64,000 bases of DNA from Vibrio lentus (GCF_002875945.1 NZ_MCZK01000173.1:1-64000), one strand, 5' to 3'. Positions 1 to 9,055 are shown, counted from the stretch's first letter. The notes: generated from the letters alone by a model not told the origin. Translations and numbers: made by a program.

Positions 1-1
1 G

Positions 2-3000
2 AATTACGCAACAAAGCCGCTGATACCTGCACCTAAAGCAGCGAAATGGTCTATTGAAAAAGGTCGATGGATTCAAAAGAAAAGTGATAGAAAACTTCGC
101 CCTTTAGCAGATGTTTTTATTAAAGACCAAACAGTGGCGACAGCAGTTACGATGTGTGTTGCAGATGCTCTAGAAAGTCGGCAAAAGAATTGTTCCTTAG
201 TAGATCAAGATTACACCGATCACATAGATAACAACATAGTGAGTTATGGTAATCGCCTGCTTTGTGATTGGGAAGATGGAATCGCGAGATTCCGTTGGGG
301 AGGGAGTGAGTTTTACCGTAAGTACTCTTCAGACTACCGTACTTTTTTACAAAGACCAGCTTCAATAGGAAGAGATGTTCAACAAAAAGTCAGTACTGCT
401 GACGAGGTTTATGTCCTACATCTAGATTTATCAAATTTTTATGGGTCAATAAAACTAGACTTACTCTTTAACAAGCTAGAAAGGATATCGTCTGATCATT
501 ATAAAAAACAACATAAAGAGAATTATGTTCATGATGCTACATTTTGGAATAAAGCACTAGATGTGTTTGACTGGGACTGGTCGGAAGAATCAATAGAAGA
601 TGCCAAAAAATTAGACTTGCCAACTTCATTAGGATTACCACAAGGGCTGGCTTCTTCTGGAGCTTTATCTAACGCTTACCTGATAGACTTTGATGAAAAA
701 GTAATTGGAAACCTTCGAAGTAAAGTCAGTGATAATCAAGTCTATTTACACGATTATTGTCGGTATGTTGACGATCTTCGGTTTGTTGTTTCTGGAGAGT
801 CACTAAATAAAACTAAAATTAAAGATTCAATTGAAGCATTTGTTCAGGACATTTTGGATGAAAATTTGAGTCAGAGTCAGGAAGATATCTCAAATGGCTT
901 ACAGTATTTAAAAATAAATAGCGATAAAACTCAGGTTTTTGAATTAGCAGATCTAGATAATTGGAGTAGTTTATCTAATAGAGTCAATGAGCTTCAACGT
1001 GAAATAGGTGCTTCATGTGTGGCTGATAGAAATACTTTGGATTCGAGTATCCCTGCACTACAGCAATTGTTGCAAACTGACCACAGCGATGTTCTTCAAG
1101 GTGTTGAAAAAGTATTTCCTAGTTTAAACTTAGATAGTGCGATAAATGAAGACTCTGTACGTCGATTTTCTGCTCATAGACTTAGCTCCGTTCTCAAGCA
1201 AAAAAGTAAGGTGATTTCACCTAAAGATAGCTTTCTTTGGGATAATGAGGCAAAGGTTATATCGAAAGAATTAATAACTGGTTGGCTCAAAGATCCATCT
1301 AATATGATTTTATTTCGTAAAGCAATTGAATTACATCCTTCAAATTCTTTGTATGGAAGTATACTTGAAGAAATACTTAATAGAGTAAAAAAAAGTAAAG
1401 ACACTGAAGACCGGTATATTATGACTTACCTACTGTCAGATATATTTAGAAGTGTCATTGATATTTATCGACGATTGGAACAAGAAAGACGTCATGAATA
1501 TAAGAGTTTAATTAGTGATACTACAGCTACAGCTCAAAAGCTACTCTCTAGTAAAGCTATATTACCTAAGTATATTTACAAGCAAGCGCTATTTTATTTA
1601 GTCTCTGTAAATCAGCCACTTATTGATTCTGATAAAGTAACTCCTAGTATCGGTAGATTACATCAAGTGTTGATGAAACAACGTTTAACGAACTTCCGCA
1701 TCTCTGATGGATACTTGTTTGAAATAGCGGCTCAAATTACAGACGATTACCAAGCTAACGCTGCTTTCTTGTTGTTACATTCCTCAAATCCTGAGACTTT
1801 AGATGCGATCCTTGAATCATATGCTTATCGTGGCGGTAAGTTTTGGAATGCTATTTGGAGTGAAATGCGACGGACTAAAGATAAAGACCGGGTGACTCTC
1901 TATCGTTGGGCTATTCCAAAAAGCGAGTCGAACCCAAATGGTCATATTCATTACCTCTCCACAATATCTAGCTTTAAAGCTAACCCTTTCAAACACGAAC
2001 ACTCATTGCTGAAATTGGGTATTGCGTTAGCAGAAATAGTTGAAAATGAAGATTCTGAGTATTGGAGATGCGATGGCGAGCAACTTTCACCTCATGAAAT
2101 CAAGATAGAGATTCAAGGATCTAATTCGTGGAATGATTTATGGAATACTGATACCAAAATCATTTGTATTCCTGAACCAAAAGGAGACGTTTCTTATGAC
2201 CCTAGATATAAGACTCCAAGTTGGTTAGTAACTGATTCTACAAGGTCAACAGACGAACAAAAAGTCTATTGGATTTGCAGTTTACTGAGAGGAGCAGCAT
2301 TAGGCAATATTGACTACACTCAACGAAATGACTTGAAGAGTGAAGAGTCGAAATATTCAGGTATTAGAACTCAGTTTTTCAAGAGACAAATGGGAATGTT
2401 ACATTCACCTGAATCTATTGTGGGCTCCTTCGGTACGATTAGTGATTGGTTTGCACATCTACTCCAACATTGCCTTCAATGGCCAGGTTTTTCTTCTTCT
2501 TATATTGAAGAGAAAGAGATACTTTCAATAACAAATTTATATGGATTTAAGGAGTGTTTGAAAAACAGATTGAAACAGCTAAATGCCTGTGTGTGTTTAG
2601 CATCTGAAGTACCGACACTGCCTACGATCATCAATAGGCCCGAGCTAGAAGCAAATCTATTCCGAGTTGTTACGGTTCAACAGTTGTTTCCCAAAGAAAA
2701 ACACTTCCATTTATCAGACGTTACCTTGGATCATCCTAATATTCGGTGGAAGCACCGCGAACATCTAGCAGAAATCTGTAAATTAACTGAACAAACTTTG
2801 AGTGCAAAGTTAAGGGCAGAGTCGAGTGACTATAAAAGTACTGCTGATTTGATAGTGTTTTCTGAAGTCGCAGTTCATCCTGATGACGAGGACCTTATTA
2901 GAGGGCTTGCGCTTAAGACAAAGTCTATCGTCTTTGCGGGATTTGTTTTTACTGAGCATGATGGTCGGATTATAAATAAAGCTCGCTGGATAATACCTGA

Positions 3001-3505
3001 CAAAACTGAGTTTGGTATGCATTGGCGTATCCGAGATCAAGGTAAATTCCACATGACTCCGGGAGAAAAACACTTAGGAGTTGAGGGGTATAGACCATGT
3101 CAGCATGTTATTGAAGTCGAGGGTAGTCCTGAGGGGCCATTTAAACTCACGGGTGCCATTTGTTACGATGCTACTGACATTCGATTAGCGGCTGATTTAA
3201 GAGATAAAACCGACATGTTTGTCATCGCTGCTTATAACAAGGACGTAAATACTTTTGACAATATGGCATCGGCACTGCAATGGCATATGTACCAGCATAT
3301 TGTGATTGCCAATACAGGAGAGTATGGAGGTTCAACGATGCAAGCTCCGTATAAAGAGAAACATCATAAGTTGATATCTCATGCCCACGGAGCTAGTCAA
3401 ATAGCGATTAGTACAGCCGACATTGATTTAGCTGCATTTCGACGTAAGGTAAGAGAATACAAGAAAACGAAAACGGAGCCTGCAGGCTTTAACCGCAAAC
3501 ACTAA
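2..3505 (+). CDS. drt1a: Defence-associated reverse transcriptase with C-terminal nitrilase domain (DRT type 1, UG1 class); 5' end missing
   Basis: The reading frame is open to the window edge, so the N-terminus lies upstream; 1167 residues are visible. Numbering from the GTG at 134, the RT fingers/palm show LDLSNFYGSI (catalytic D98), GLPQG at 167-171 with the following ASSGALSNAYL, and YVDD at 211-214. A long helical middle region follows. The last 220 residues look like a nitrilase (CN hydrolase) fold with the triad E911 (FSEVAVHP), K979 (GEKHLG) and C1010 (GAICYD). RT plus nitrilase in one chain is the hallmark of DRT type 1, an anti-phage system. The GTG at 134 is not the start, because typical RT N-terminal sequence (RPLADVFIKDQTVATAV) is in frame before it. 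The gene is AT-rich compared with the rest of the window, suggesting transfer. It is followed 8 bp later by a small membrane protein gene. Confidence 0.9.
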   Translation, partial: NYATKPLIPAPKAAKWSIEKGRWIQKKSDRKLRPLADVFIKDQTVATAVTMCVADALESRQKNCSLVDQDYTDHIDNNIVSYGNRLLCDWEDGIARFRWGGSEFYRKYSSDYRTFLQRPASIGRDVQQKVSTADEVYVLHLDLSNFYGSIKLDLLFNKLERISSDHYKKQHKENYVHDATFWNKALDVFDWDWSEESIEDAKKLDLPTSLGLPQGLASSGALSNAYLIDFDEKVIGNLRSKVSDNQVYLHDYCRYVDDLRFVVSGESLNKTKIKDSIEAFVQDILDENLSQSQEDISNGLQYLKINSDKTQVFELADLDNWSSLSNRVNELQREIGASCVADRNTLDSSIPALQQLLQTDHSDVLQGVEKVFPSLNLDSAINEDSVRRFSAHRLSSVLKQKSKVISPKDSFLWDNEAKVISKELITGWLKDPSNMILFRKAIELHPSNSLYGSILEEILNRVKKSKDTEDRYIMTYLLSDIFRSVIDIYRRLEQERRHEYKSLISDTTATAQKLLSSKAILPKYIYKQALFYLVSVNQPLIDSDKVTPSIGRLHQVLMKQRLTNFRISDGYLFEIAAQITDDYQANAAFLLLHSSNPETLDAILESYAYRGGKFWNAIWSEMRRTKDKDRVTLYRWAIPKSESNPNGHIHYLSTISSFKANPFKHEHSLLKLGIALAEIVENEDSEYWRCDGEQLSPHEIKIEIQGSNSWNDLWNTDTKIICIPEPKGDVSYDPRYKTPSWLVTDSTRSTDEQKVYWICSLLRGAALGNIDYTQRNDLKSEESKYSGIRTQFFKRQMGMLHSPESIVGSFGTISDWFAHLLQHCLQWPGFSSSYIEEKEILSITNLYGFKECLKNRLKQLNACVCLASEVPTLPTIINRPELEANLFRVVTVQQLFPKEKHFHLSDVTLDHPNIRWKHREHLAEICKLTEQTLSAKLRAESSDYKSTADLIVFSEVAVHPDDEDLIRGLALKTKSIVFAGFVFTEHDGRIINKARWIIPDKTEFGMHWRIRDQGKFHMTPGEKHLGVEGYRPCQHVIEVEGSPEGPFKLTGAICYDATDIRLAADLRDKTDMFVIAAYNKDVNTFDNMASALQWHMYQHIVIANTGEYGGSTMQAPYKEKHHKLISHAHGASQIAISTADIDLAAFRRKVREYKKTKTEPAGFNRKH

Positions 3506-3513
3506 GAGGAATT

Positions 3514-3942
3514 ATGGAAACATTAGTACAATGGGCTACCGCTTTGTCACCAGCAGTAAGCGGTGGTGTTGCGATTTGGGCTATACTGGTTGCTAAGAAA
3601 ACTATCAGTGAAAACAAAGAGATTGCAAAAAAAACAGTTGCAGACACGGCTTATCAAACATATCTGCAATTAGCTATGGAGAACCCTGATTTTGCGAAAG
3701 GGTACAGTGCAGTTTCTGCACGAGACCCTAAGTATGATAAGTACGTTTGGTACATAGCTAGAATGCTATTTTGTTTTGAACAAGTAATTGAAGTGAAGGA
3801 TAGCTTGAAGGACGAATCTTGGGACAAAACACTCACTAAGCACTTGGGGTTTCATGCAGAGCACTTCAAGAAAACCAAGGTTGTTGAAGAAAAGCTGTAT
3901 TGTACACCTGTTTTAGACCTTATTCAGTTAAGTCAAAAGTAA
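3514..3942 (+). CDS. Small membrane-anchored protein, probable partner of the DRT type 1 RT
   Basis: The product is 142 residues. An N-terminal hydrophobic segment (about residues 8-27) is followed by a charged, helical cytoplasmic part of about 110 residues with no motif I recognise. The ATG is preceded by AGAGGA at good spacing, and the gene begins 8 bp after the RT-nitrilase stop, so the two are surely cotranscribed. Several DRT type 1 loci carry a small membrane protein beside the RT; by position and size this fits that second component, but I could not compare sequences. A strong intrinsic terminator follows, closing a two-gene unit. The role is unknown; membrane tethering or an effector role is inference. 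Confidence 0.75.
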   Translation: METLVQWATALSPAVSGGVAIWAILVAKKTISENKEIAKKTVADTAYQTYLQLAMENPDFAKGYSAVSARDPKYDKYVWYIARMLFCFEQVIEVKDSLKDESWDKTLTKHLGFHAEHFKKTKVVEEKLYCTPVLDLIQLSQK

Positions 3943-3967
3943 CCCACATTGTTTTATCTCGACGAGG

Positions 3968-3991
3968 AAGGAGCATTCTTGCTCCTTTTTT
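3968..3991 (+). terminator. Rho-independent terminator of the DRT locus
   Basis: An 8-bp perfect stem (AAGGAGCA / TGCTCCTT) with a four-base loop is followed at once by a T run. It lies 26 bp after the stop of the small membrane protein. Confidence 0.88.
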
Positions 3992-4180
3992 GTCTTGTAG
4001 ATTAATAGAAAATTTAGTCACAATCGTTCCGGATCAATTGCTTTCAATGTCGTTTGAACGACTTTGTCATACTTTTGACTATTAAATTCTTGTAAATTTA
4101 GCAAGGTATGTAACTTATTTATGTCTAGAAATGTGTTTTGGATAAGTGGATTGTAAAATCATGATGTTTGATATGATTTG

Positions 4181-4216
4181 AACAGAAAGAGCCGCTTTTT
4201 AGCGGCTCTTTCTGTT
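4181..4216. terminator. Long bidirectional hairpin between the DRT locus and gst
   Basis: A 16-bp perfect inverted repeat (arms 4181-4196 and 4201-4216) with a TTTT loop sits between convergent genes. The outer arms are A/T-rich, so it can act as a terminator for the minus-strand gst and as a second stop for the plus strand. Confidence 0.8.
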
Positions 4217-4260
4217 TGAGTTTTAGCTATCACTCAGTAGAGTGTTAACTTTCAATTCTT

Positions 4261-4935
4261 CTACTTCGCATAATTCGAAGGAAACAGTGCTCGTTTCGCT
4301 TCTTCATCACGTTCAGTTTTAAATTCAACGTCTTTGCCGGTTTCTCGGGCGCGAATTGCGGCAGGGCGAGTGTTGATGGCGTTAAACCAACGCTTCAAGT
4401 TCGGGTAAGGTTCTAAGCCTTCTTCACCAAGCACGACAGGTGCTTTATCAATCCAACCCCATGCAGCTACATCGACAATGGTGTACTCATTGCCGACGAT
4501 AAATTCACGACCTTCCATATGCTTTTCTAGCACTTCGTAATGACGTTGTGCTTCACGTAGGTAACGGTTCACAGCGTAGTCTAGGCCTGCTGGTGCCGCA
4601 TTGCGGAAGTGTACCGATTGACCCGAATAAGGACCAAGACCACTCGCGATAAACATCATCCAAGAGAGCAGTTCGGCTCTGTCTTCTGGTTGTCCACCAA
4701 GCTTGCCTGTCTTCTCTGATAGATACAGAAGGATGGCGTTCGAATCAAATACGCGTTGTCCTTCGTCTTCAATCGCTGGCGTTTTACCGTTCGGGTTAAT
4801 CAAACGATATTCCGGCGTGTGTTGCTCGCCTTTTAAGGTATCGACAGGAACAAGTTCAAAATCTAGGCCTGTCTCTTCTAGAAACAAAGCGATCTTCATT
4901 GGGTTGGGTGTTTGGTGAAAATAGAACTTAAGCAT
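4261..4935 (-). CDS. Glutathione S-transferase family protein
   Basis: The product is 224 residues, a cytoplasmic two-domain GST. The thioredoxin-like N-terminal domain carries the glutathione-site NPNGKTPAI and the DSNAILLYL segment; the helical C-terminal domain has the N-capping-type VDVAAWGW region. It probably conjugates or reduces electrophiles, but the substrate cannot be told. I start at the ATG giving MLKFYF because AAGGAG lies 8 nt upstream; a GTG 24 nt further up is in frame, but it would place that site inside the gene. A perfect 16-bp palindrome lies 40 bp upstream of the start and probably carries the regulator. Confidence 0.88.
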   Translation of the reverse strand: MLKFYFHQTPNPMKIALFLEETGLDFELVPVDTLKGEQHTPEYRLINPNGKTPAIEDEGQRVFDSNAILLYLSEKTGKLGGQPEDRAELLSWMMFIASGLGPYSGQSVHFRNAAPAGLDYAVNRYLREAQRHYEVLEKHMEGREFIVGNEYTIVDVAAWGWIDKAPVVLGEEGLEPYPNLKRWFNAINTRPAAIRARETGKDVEFKTERDEEAKRALFPSNYAK

Positions 4936-4974
4936 GGGGTAACTCCTTGTATTGGTCACTTATTAAAGCACCAC

Positions 4975-4990
4975 TTGAACGATCGTTCAA
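4975..4990. promoter_or_regulatory. Perfect 16-bp palindrome in the gst promoter region, TetR-type operator candidate
   Basis: TTGAACGATCGTTCAA is fully self-complementary and lies 40 bp before the gst start codon. TetR-family repressors often bind sites of this kind (TGAAC...GTTCA). No TetR gene is in the window, so the regulator would be encoded elsewhere. Confidence 0.55.
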
Positions 4991-5432
4991 TAATTGATTT
5001 TGAATTATTTGAAAATATGTCGATTCGCATTTAACGGCGCTACGTTTAAAACTTTGTTATCCGGGGAAGGATTAACATCCAACAATTCGGTGTGTTGGAT
5101 TTTAAGTTGTTGAAAAAGTGAGCTTAAATTTGTTGTTTGGACGTGTTGTCTTCTGCGGAGTTTGGGTTTGTTATGGGTGGTTTTTGGTGGAATAGGGCGT
5201 ATGGAATCCGTAGTTAGATGTTCCAAAATGATCGGTGAATTCGCCTTTAAACCAAAATTATCTCGATGCACAGGCTTATTGATAAGTTCAAAATCGTGAT
5301 CTGTTGCCACACCTTATGCAACAAATGAATATTAACCTCGGAGATTCTGGTGTGGTTCACGGTTTTTTAATCTTAGGGACTTACATTGGTGAGCAAATCT
5401 GATGTGAACACTTAACGACACAGGATCTTTCC
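4991..5432. other. Intergenic stretch between gst and the DUF218 gene
   Basis: There is no convincing gene here. It holds one 8-bp hairpin (arms 5077-5084 and 5093-5100, ATCCAACA/TGTTGGAT). A 101-codon frame on the minus strand starting with GTG at 5310 has a poor ribosome site and no recognisable features; I do not count it as a gene. The promoter of the DUF218 gene should lie in the last 150 bp. Confidence 0.5.
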
Positions 5433-6530
5433 ATGAAAAAGAACATTATCGCCCTCGCTCTTGGTGGCATGCTCGCTTTTGGCGCAACACCTTATTCTTT
5501 TGCTGCTAACGATGGCGCTGTACAGGCTTCTGCGGACTACGCGCAGTTGGTGACTAAGCGACAAGTTGTCGACCAATTACTTCTTGATGCGTTGCAGGCG
5601 TTTAAGTCTCCGGCAAGAATTTCTCACGCGGGCTTCACGGCTAAAATGCCAAGCAACATGGAAATTGTGACCAACCGACTGTTAGAAGCTTACGAGCTAG
5701 AACCTTACCGTACTGACTTGCTGATCTCGGCTGCGAACGCTCAGATTTACAACAAGAATGCTGAGCGCGCTATTGAGTTGTTTGAACAAGCACTGACGGT
5801 TGCGCCGGACGATGTTGATCTTCATGCTTACCTAGCGGTTTGGCAACGATTTGAAGGTAATGAAGGTGAATCCAACAAGCATATGGAGAAACTGGAAAGC
5901 CTGAATAAGGGCAAAGCAGATGACATCAAACGTATTTTTGCTACGGTAGACCGTGTGTTAGAAACACCGCTTAAAGAGTCTGCAGATAAAGGGCTGTTGA
6001 GCGACCACGGTGCCATCGTCACTTTGGGTTACGCGCTTAATCCAGATGGCTCTATGCATAACATCTTGATTGAACGTCTTGAAACGACATTAGCGATGTC
6101 TAAAGCTAATCCAGATGCGATGATCGTGTTGACGGGCGGCGTGCCTAAAAATCATAAGACAGAAGGCAAATTGATGGCGGATTGGCTTATCTCAAAAGGG
6201 GTGAGTAAAGATCGCATCATTGAAGAGAACTACGCGACCAGCACGGTAGGCAATGCCTTGTTCAGTAGCTATGCACTTGCTCGTCATGATATTAAGCACG
6301 CGACCATTATCAGCTCAGCAAGCCATGTTCGTCGTGGTCAAACTCTGTTTGAAATTGCTAGCTGGCAAACGGGCCCACAGGGTATTACGTTCGATACGGT
6401 TTCTTACCCAGACAAGCCGCTAGAAGATCTTAAGAAAGCGAGTGATGGTGAGCTGTTGGGCATCTATCGTGATGCTCTTCGTACTTATGGCATGTGGAGC
6501 TACCGTTCTTACCCGCTGGAATCTCGTTAA
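5433..6530 (+). CDS. Exported DUF218 (ElyC/SanA/YdcF-type) protein with TPR-like N-terminal half
   Basis: The product is 365 residues. A clear signal peptide (residues 1-24, ending SFA-AND) is followed by a helical TPR-like region (about 75-150, with AERAIELFEQALTVAPDD). The DUF218 domain spans about 190-340 with AIVTLGYALN, VLTGGVPKN, the EGKLMADWLI segment and ENYATSTVGNA. DUF218 proteins are envelope proteins linked in E. coli to peptidoglycan and enterobacterial common antigen handling, with unknown chemistry. Export plus the TPR part suggest a periplasmic job. It stands alone on the plus strand. Confidence 0.8.
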   Translation: MKKNIIALALGGMLAFGATPYSFAANDGAVQASADYAQLVTKRQVVDQLLLDALQAFKSPARISHAGFTAKMPSNMEIVTNRLLEAYELEPYRTDLLISAANAQIYNKNAERAIELFEQALTVAPDDVDLHAYLAVWQRFEGNEGESNKHMEKLESLNKGKADDIKRIFATVDRVLETPLKESADKGLLSDHGAIVTLGYALNPDGSMHNILIERLETTLAMSKANPDAMIVLTGGVPKNHKTEGKLMADWLISKGVSKDRIIEENYATSTVGNALFSSYALARHDIKHATIISSASHVRRGQTLFEIASWQTGPQGITFDTVSYPDKPLEDLKKASDGELLGIYRDALRTYGMWSYRSYPLESR

Positions 6531-6599
6531 GCCTAAACATCGTTTTTATTAGGGTAGAGTAACTCTCGTAAGAGCAAAGCCTAAGTTGTTAGTACAATC

Positions 6600-6627
6600 G
6601 AGCACAGCTAGATGGTATGCTGTGCTC
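6600..6627 (+). terminator. Hairpin after the DUF218 gene, weak terminator candidate
   Basis: A 9-bp perfect stem GAGCACAGC/GCTGTGCTC with a 10-base loop has no T run behind it. It may be a weak or Rho-assisted stop, or an mRNA end stabiliser. Confidence 0.4.
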
Positions 6628-6658
6628 CTACTTAATTTAGTGTTTCAAAGGCAAAAAA

Positions 6659-6910
6659 ATGAACCCGATTTTAGCAATGTTGAAAGAGAATAATATCAGC
6701 GACGAGCAGATCAGCGAGATATTCAAGACGTTGACCGAGAACCCTCTTGCAGCAGTGGCGACAATCAGCCAACTTGGTTTACCACAAGATAAGCTTCAAA
6801 TGCTGATGGGTCAGGTAATGCAAAACCCTGCGTTAATCAAAGAAGCAGTTGAAGAGCTTGGCCTAGATTTTTCTAAGGTTGAAGCCGCTAAAGAGCAACT
6901 TCAAAAATAA
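6659..6910 (+). CDS. DUF2999 family small protein
   Basis: The product is 83 residues, all helical, acidic, without signal peptide or membrane segment. It matches the DUF2999 family common in vibrios (N-terminal MNPILAMLKENNISDEQI, then a LGLPQDKLQMLMGQVMQNP segment). Function is unknown. The gene is monocistronic, between the hairpin at 6600 and a terminator at 6959. Confidence 0.75.
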   Translation: MNPILAMLKENNISDEQISEIFKTLTENPLAAVATISQLGLPQDKLQMLMGQVMQNPALIKEAVEELGLDFSKVEAAKEQLQK

Positions 6911-6958
6911 GTGAGTTTGAATGAGCTGATATCGTCTTAGCTTAATCAAAATTCAATG

Positions 6959-7006
6959 AAAAGGTCGTTTAAGTTCAGCAATAGGCTGTCTTAACGGCCT
7001 TTTTTG
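6959..7006 (+). terminator. Terminator after the DUF2999 gene
   Basis: Arms near AAAGGTCG-TTTAAG and CTTAA-CGGCCTTT pair with one bulge, and six Ts end the right arm. Confidence 0.7.
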
Positions 7007-7121
7007 ATCATGTCACCTAGCTAGCATGAATTTGATGAGCATTGAGTGTGACTCTGGGGAAGTGATAATGTAACGTTGTCTCTATTACTTTAATCTAACG
7101 AAATGTACTCGGGCGTTGCTC

Positions 7122-7862
7122 ATGAAATCTAGCTTAAGCATTCGATCTTACACCAAGCAATTTAATACTCATGCTCATGATGGCCATCACCAATTGGTGT
7201 TGCCGATCCAAGGGAGTATCAACCTTGAAATGGTCGGGTATGTCGGCAAAGTGGCGGTGGGCGAGTGTGTGGTAATTCCAGTGACTACGGCTCATGCGTT
7301 TAAAGCGGACGAAGCAGCACGGTTTATTGTTGCTGATATGGCTGTGTTGCCTCAGCACTTGTTAGATCAAGATCTCTCTGTATTTGCGATTACTCCGCCT
7401 TTGATGAGCTTCTTACTGTTTGTTGAGAAGCAGCTGGAATATCAAGTTGATAGTGGTATTGAATCGTCAATCTTGGATGTGTTTTCACTGCTGTTAGAGC
7501 AACAACAAGTAAGCAAAAGCATCGACCCACGTATTCGTGCGGTGCAAAGGCTCATTGCGGATAATTACGCCCAGCCTCTCTCAATTTCGCAGCTCGCAGA
7601 AACGGCGTGTTTGAGCCCCACTCAGTTCAAAAAATGCTTCAAAGAGTGCCTTGGTATCAGTGCGCTTAAATACATCACTCGATATCGTATGGAGAAAGCG
7701 CAAGCCTTGTTAAACCATACCGATTTGCCCGTCCAATTGATCGCTGAAAATGTTGGCTATACTGATGTGTCTGCGTTCAGTCGCCGCTTCTCTCAGCACT
7801 TTGGAATGTCTCCAAGAGCGTTTTTAGGCTCGATGAAAGAGAGTCTTTCAAAACAACAATAG
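7122..7862 (+). CDS. AraC-family transcriptional regulator
   Basis: The product is 246 residues. The N-terminal part is a small cupin-like sensor (His-rich HAHDGHHQLVLPIQG, about residues 17-80). The C-terminal part is a double helix-turn-helix of AraC/XylS type (about 140-240: LSISQLAETACLSPTQFKK and the second motif with VGYTDVSAFSRRF). It probably controls the EamA transporter gene that follows 53 bp downstream on the same strand. I use the ATG at 7122; the in-frame TTG six bases earlier adds nothing. No strong ribosome site is visible at either. Confidence 0.85.
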   Translation: MKSSLSIRSYTKQFNTHAHDGHHQLVLPIQGSINLEMVGYVGKVAVGECVVIPVTTAHAFKADEAARFIVADMAVLPQHLLDQDLSVFAITPPLMSFLLFVEKQLEYQVDSGIESSILDVFSLLLEQQQVSKSIDPRIRAVQRLIADNYAQPLSISQLAETACLSPTQFKKCFKECLGISALKYITRYRMEKAQALLNHTDLPVQLIAENVGYTDVSAFSRRFSQHFGMSPRAFLGSMKESLSKQQ

Positions 7863-7915
7863 CGTCCGTTCTGCAAACTAAATTCAAAGCCTCTTCACTA
7901 TTATCTAATTCAGAA

Positions 7916-8857
7916 ATGAAAATAAACTGGATAATAGCAATGAATCTCGCCATCAATCGCGTTAACGAATTCCAAAGTGGTACTTTAGCCATACTGTTTG
8001 CTTCTGTCTTATGGGGTACGACAGGCACTGCCGCAAGCTTCGCGCCTGATCTCAGCCCATTAGCGATTGGCGCGTTTTCAATGGGTGTTGGTGGCTTATT
8101 GCAAGCTGGCTTAGCGTTTCGAAAGATCCTAGCCGCGCTCGACAAGCTTTTGCTGAACAAGAAATTGCTAGCGGTGAGTGCGTTGGCTTTGGCTGTTTAT
8201 CCTTTGGCTTTCTATTCTTCTATGAAGTTATCGGGTGTCGCGATTGGCACGGTCGTGTCGATTGCAACTGCGCCGTTCTTTTCTGCTCTCTTAGAGTGTC
8301 TTATCAGCAAAAAGAATAATATCAACAAACGCTGGTTAACGAGCTTTGCGATTGGAGTCGTTGGCATTGGGTTATTGGTGTTTTCAGAGTCGTCATCGGC
8401 GAGTGAATCTGGCGACGAACTGAAGCTTTTGGGCATTGCTTTAGGTTTGGTTGCTGGCCTGTGTTACGCGATTTATTCATGGGCGACGAAGGCTTTGATA
8501 GACGAAGGTATTGAATCGCAAGCGGCGATGGGCAGCATATTTGGTTTAGGTGCAATGCTATTACTGCCAACGCTTTGGTTTACAGGGGATAACCTATTCG
8601 CGTCGAATACTAATATATTGGTCGTGAGTTACTTGGCGTTAATTCCGCAATGCATGGGTTATATCGCCTTCAGCTTTGGACTGCGACATGTCACCGCGAG
8701 CAGTGCTAACTTGATTACATTGCTTGAGCCAGTTGTTGCCGCAGTACTCGCCGTGTGTATTGTTGGAGAGTTGATTCCTTTTACAGGCTGGCTAGGTATG
8801 TTCTTGATAGTGATGTGTTTGTTTATTCAGTCGAAGCCATCTAAAGGAACGTTATAA
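7916..8857 (+). CDS. EamA/DMT-family inner-membrane transporter
   Basis: The product is 313 residues with about ten hydrophobic helices in two homologous EamA halves (roughly 20-150 and 165-305). Landmarks are LWGTTGTAASFAPDLSP near the N-terminus and LITLLEPVVAAVLA in the second half. Members export amino acids and other metabolites; the substrate is unknown here. The AraC gene just upstream is the probable regulator. The second ATG (7940, MNLAINRVN) is a possible true start since eight extra residues add nothing recognisable. Confidence 0.85.
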   Translation: MKINWIIAMNLAINRVNEFQSGTLAILFASVLWGTTGTAASFAPDLSPLAIGAFSMGVGGLLQAGLAFRKILAALDKLLLNKKLLAVSALALAVYPLAFYSSMKLSGVAIGTVVSIATAPFFSALLECLISKKNNINKRWLTSFAIGVVGIGLLVFSESSSASESGDELKLLGIALGLVAGLCYAIYSWATKALIDEGIESQAAMGSIFGLGAMLLLPTLWFTGDNLFASNTNILVVSYLALIPQCMGYIAFSFGLRHVTASSANLITLLEPVVAAVLAVCIVGELIPFTGWLGMFLIVMCLFIQSKPSKGTL

Positions 8858-8960
8858 GTATTTGTTTTGTTGAGCCTAATTGAAATTTTTTCATGTGTAA
8901 TTCTTATAATTGAATAAAATCAGTATCTCAGTTGTGAGAGTGCTGTTACTATCGCTATCA

Positions 8961-9055
8961 ATAGTCGGGGGGCATATACCTTATTTGGTGTGTGCTGAGA
9001 TCGTTATTCGAGACCCGTTGAACCTGATTCAGTTAACACTGGCGTAGGGAACTAT
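8961..9055 (+). promoter_or_regulatory. TPP riboswitch (THI element)
   Basis: Conserved parts are all present: CTGAGA at 8995, ACCCGTTGAACCTGAT at 9013-9028, and GGCGTAGGGA before the closing helix. ATAGT at 8961 pairs with ACTAT at 9051 to close P1. It lies about 110 bp before thiD and should shut the salvage operon down when thiamin pyrophosphate is plentiful. Confidence 0.95.

Noticed and set aside
134..136. GTG at 134 as the start of the RT gene
   Set aside because: The same frame is open back to base 2 and encodes typical RT N-terminal sequence, so the gene is truncated by the window rather than starting there.
5030..5100. Integron attC-like site near the hairpin at 5077
   Set aside because: The TTAAC-type ends resemble attC core sites loosely, but the paired inner sites and a cassette arrangement are missing.
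5005..5310. 101-codon minus-strand frame between gst and the DUF218 gene
   Set aside because: GTG start with poor ribosome site, no domain or signal, odd composition; more likely chance.
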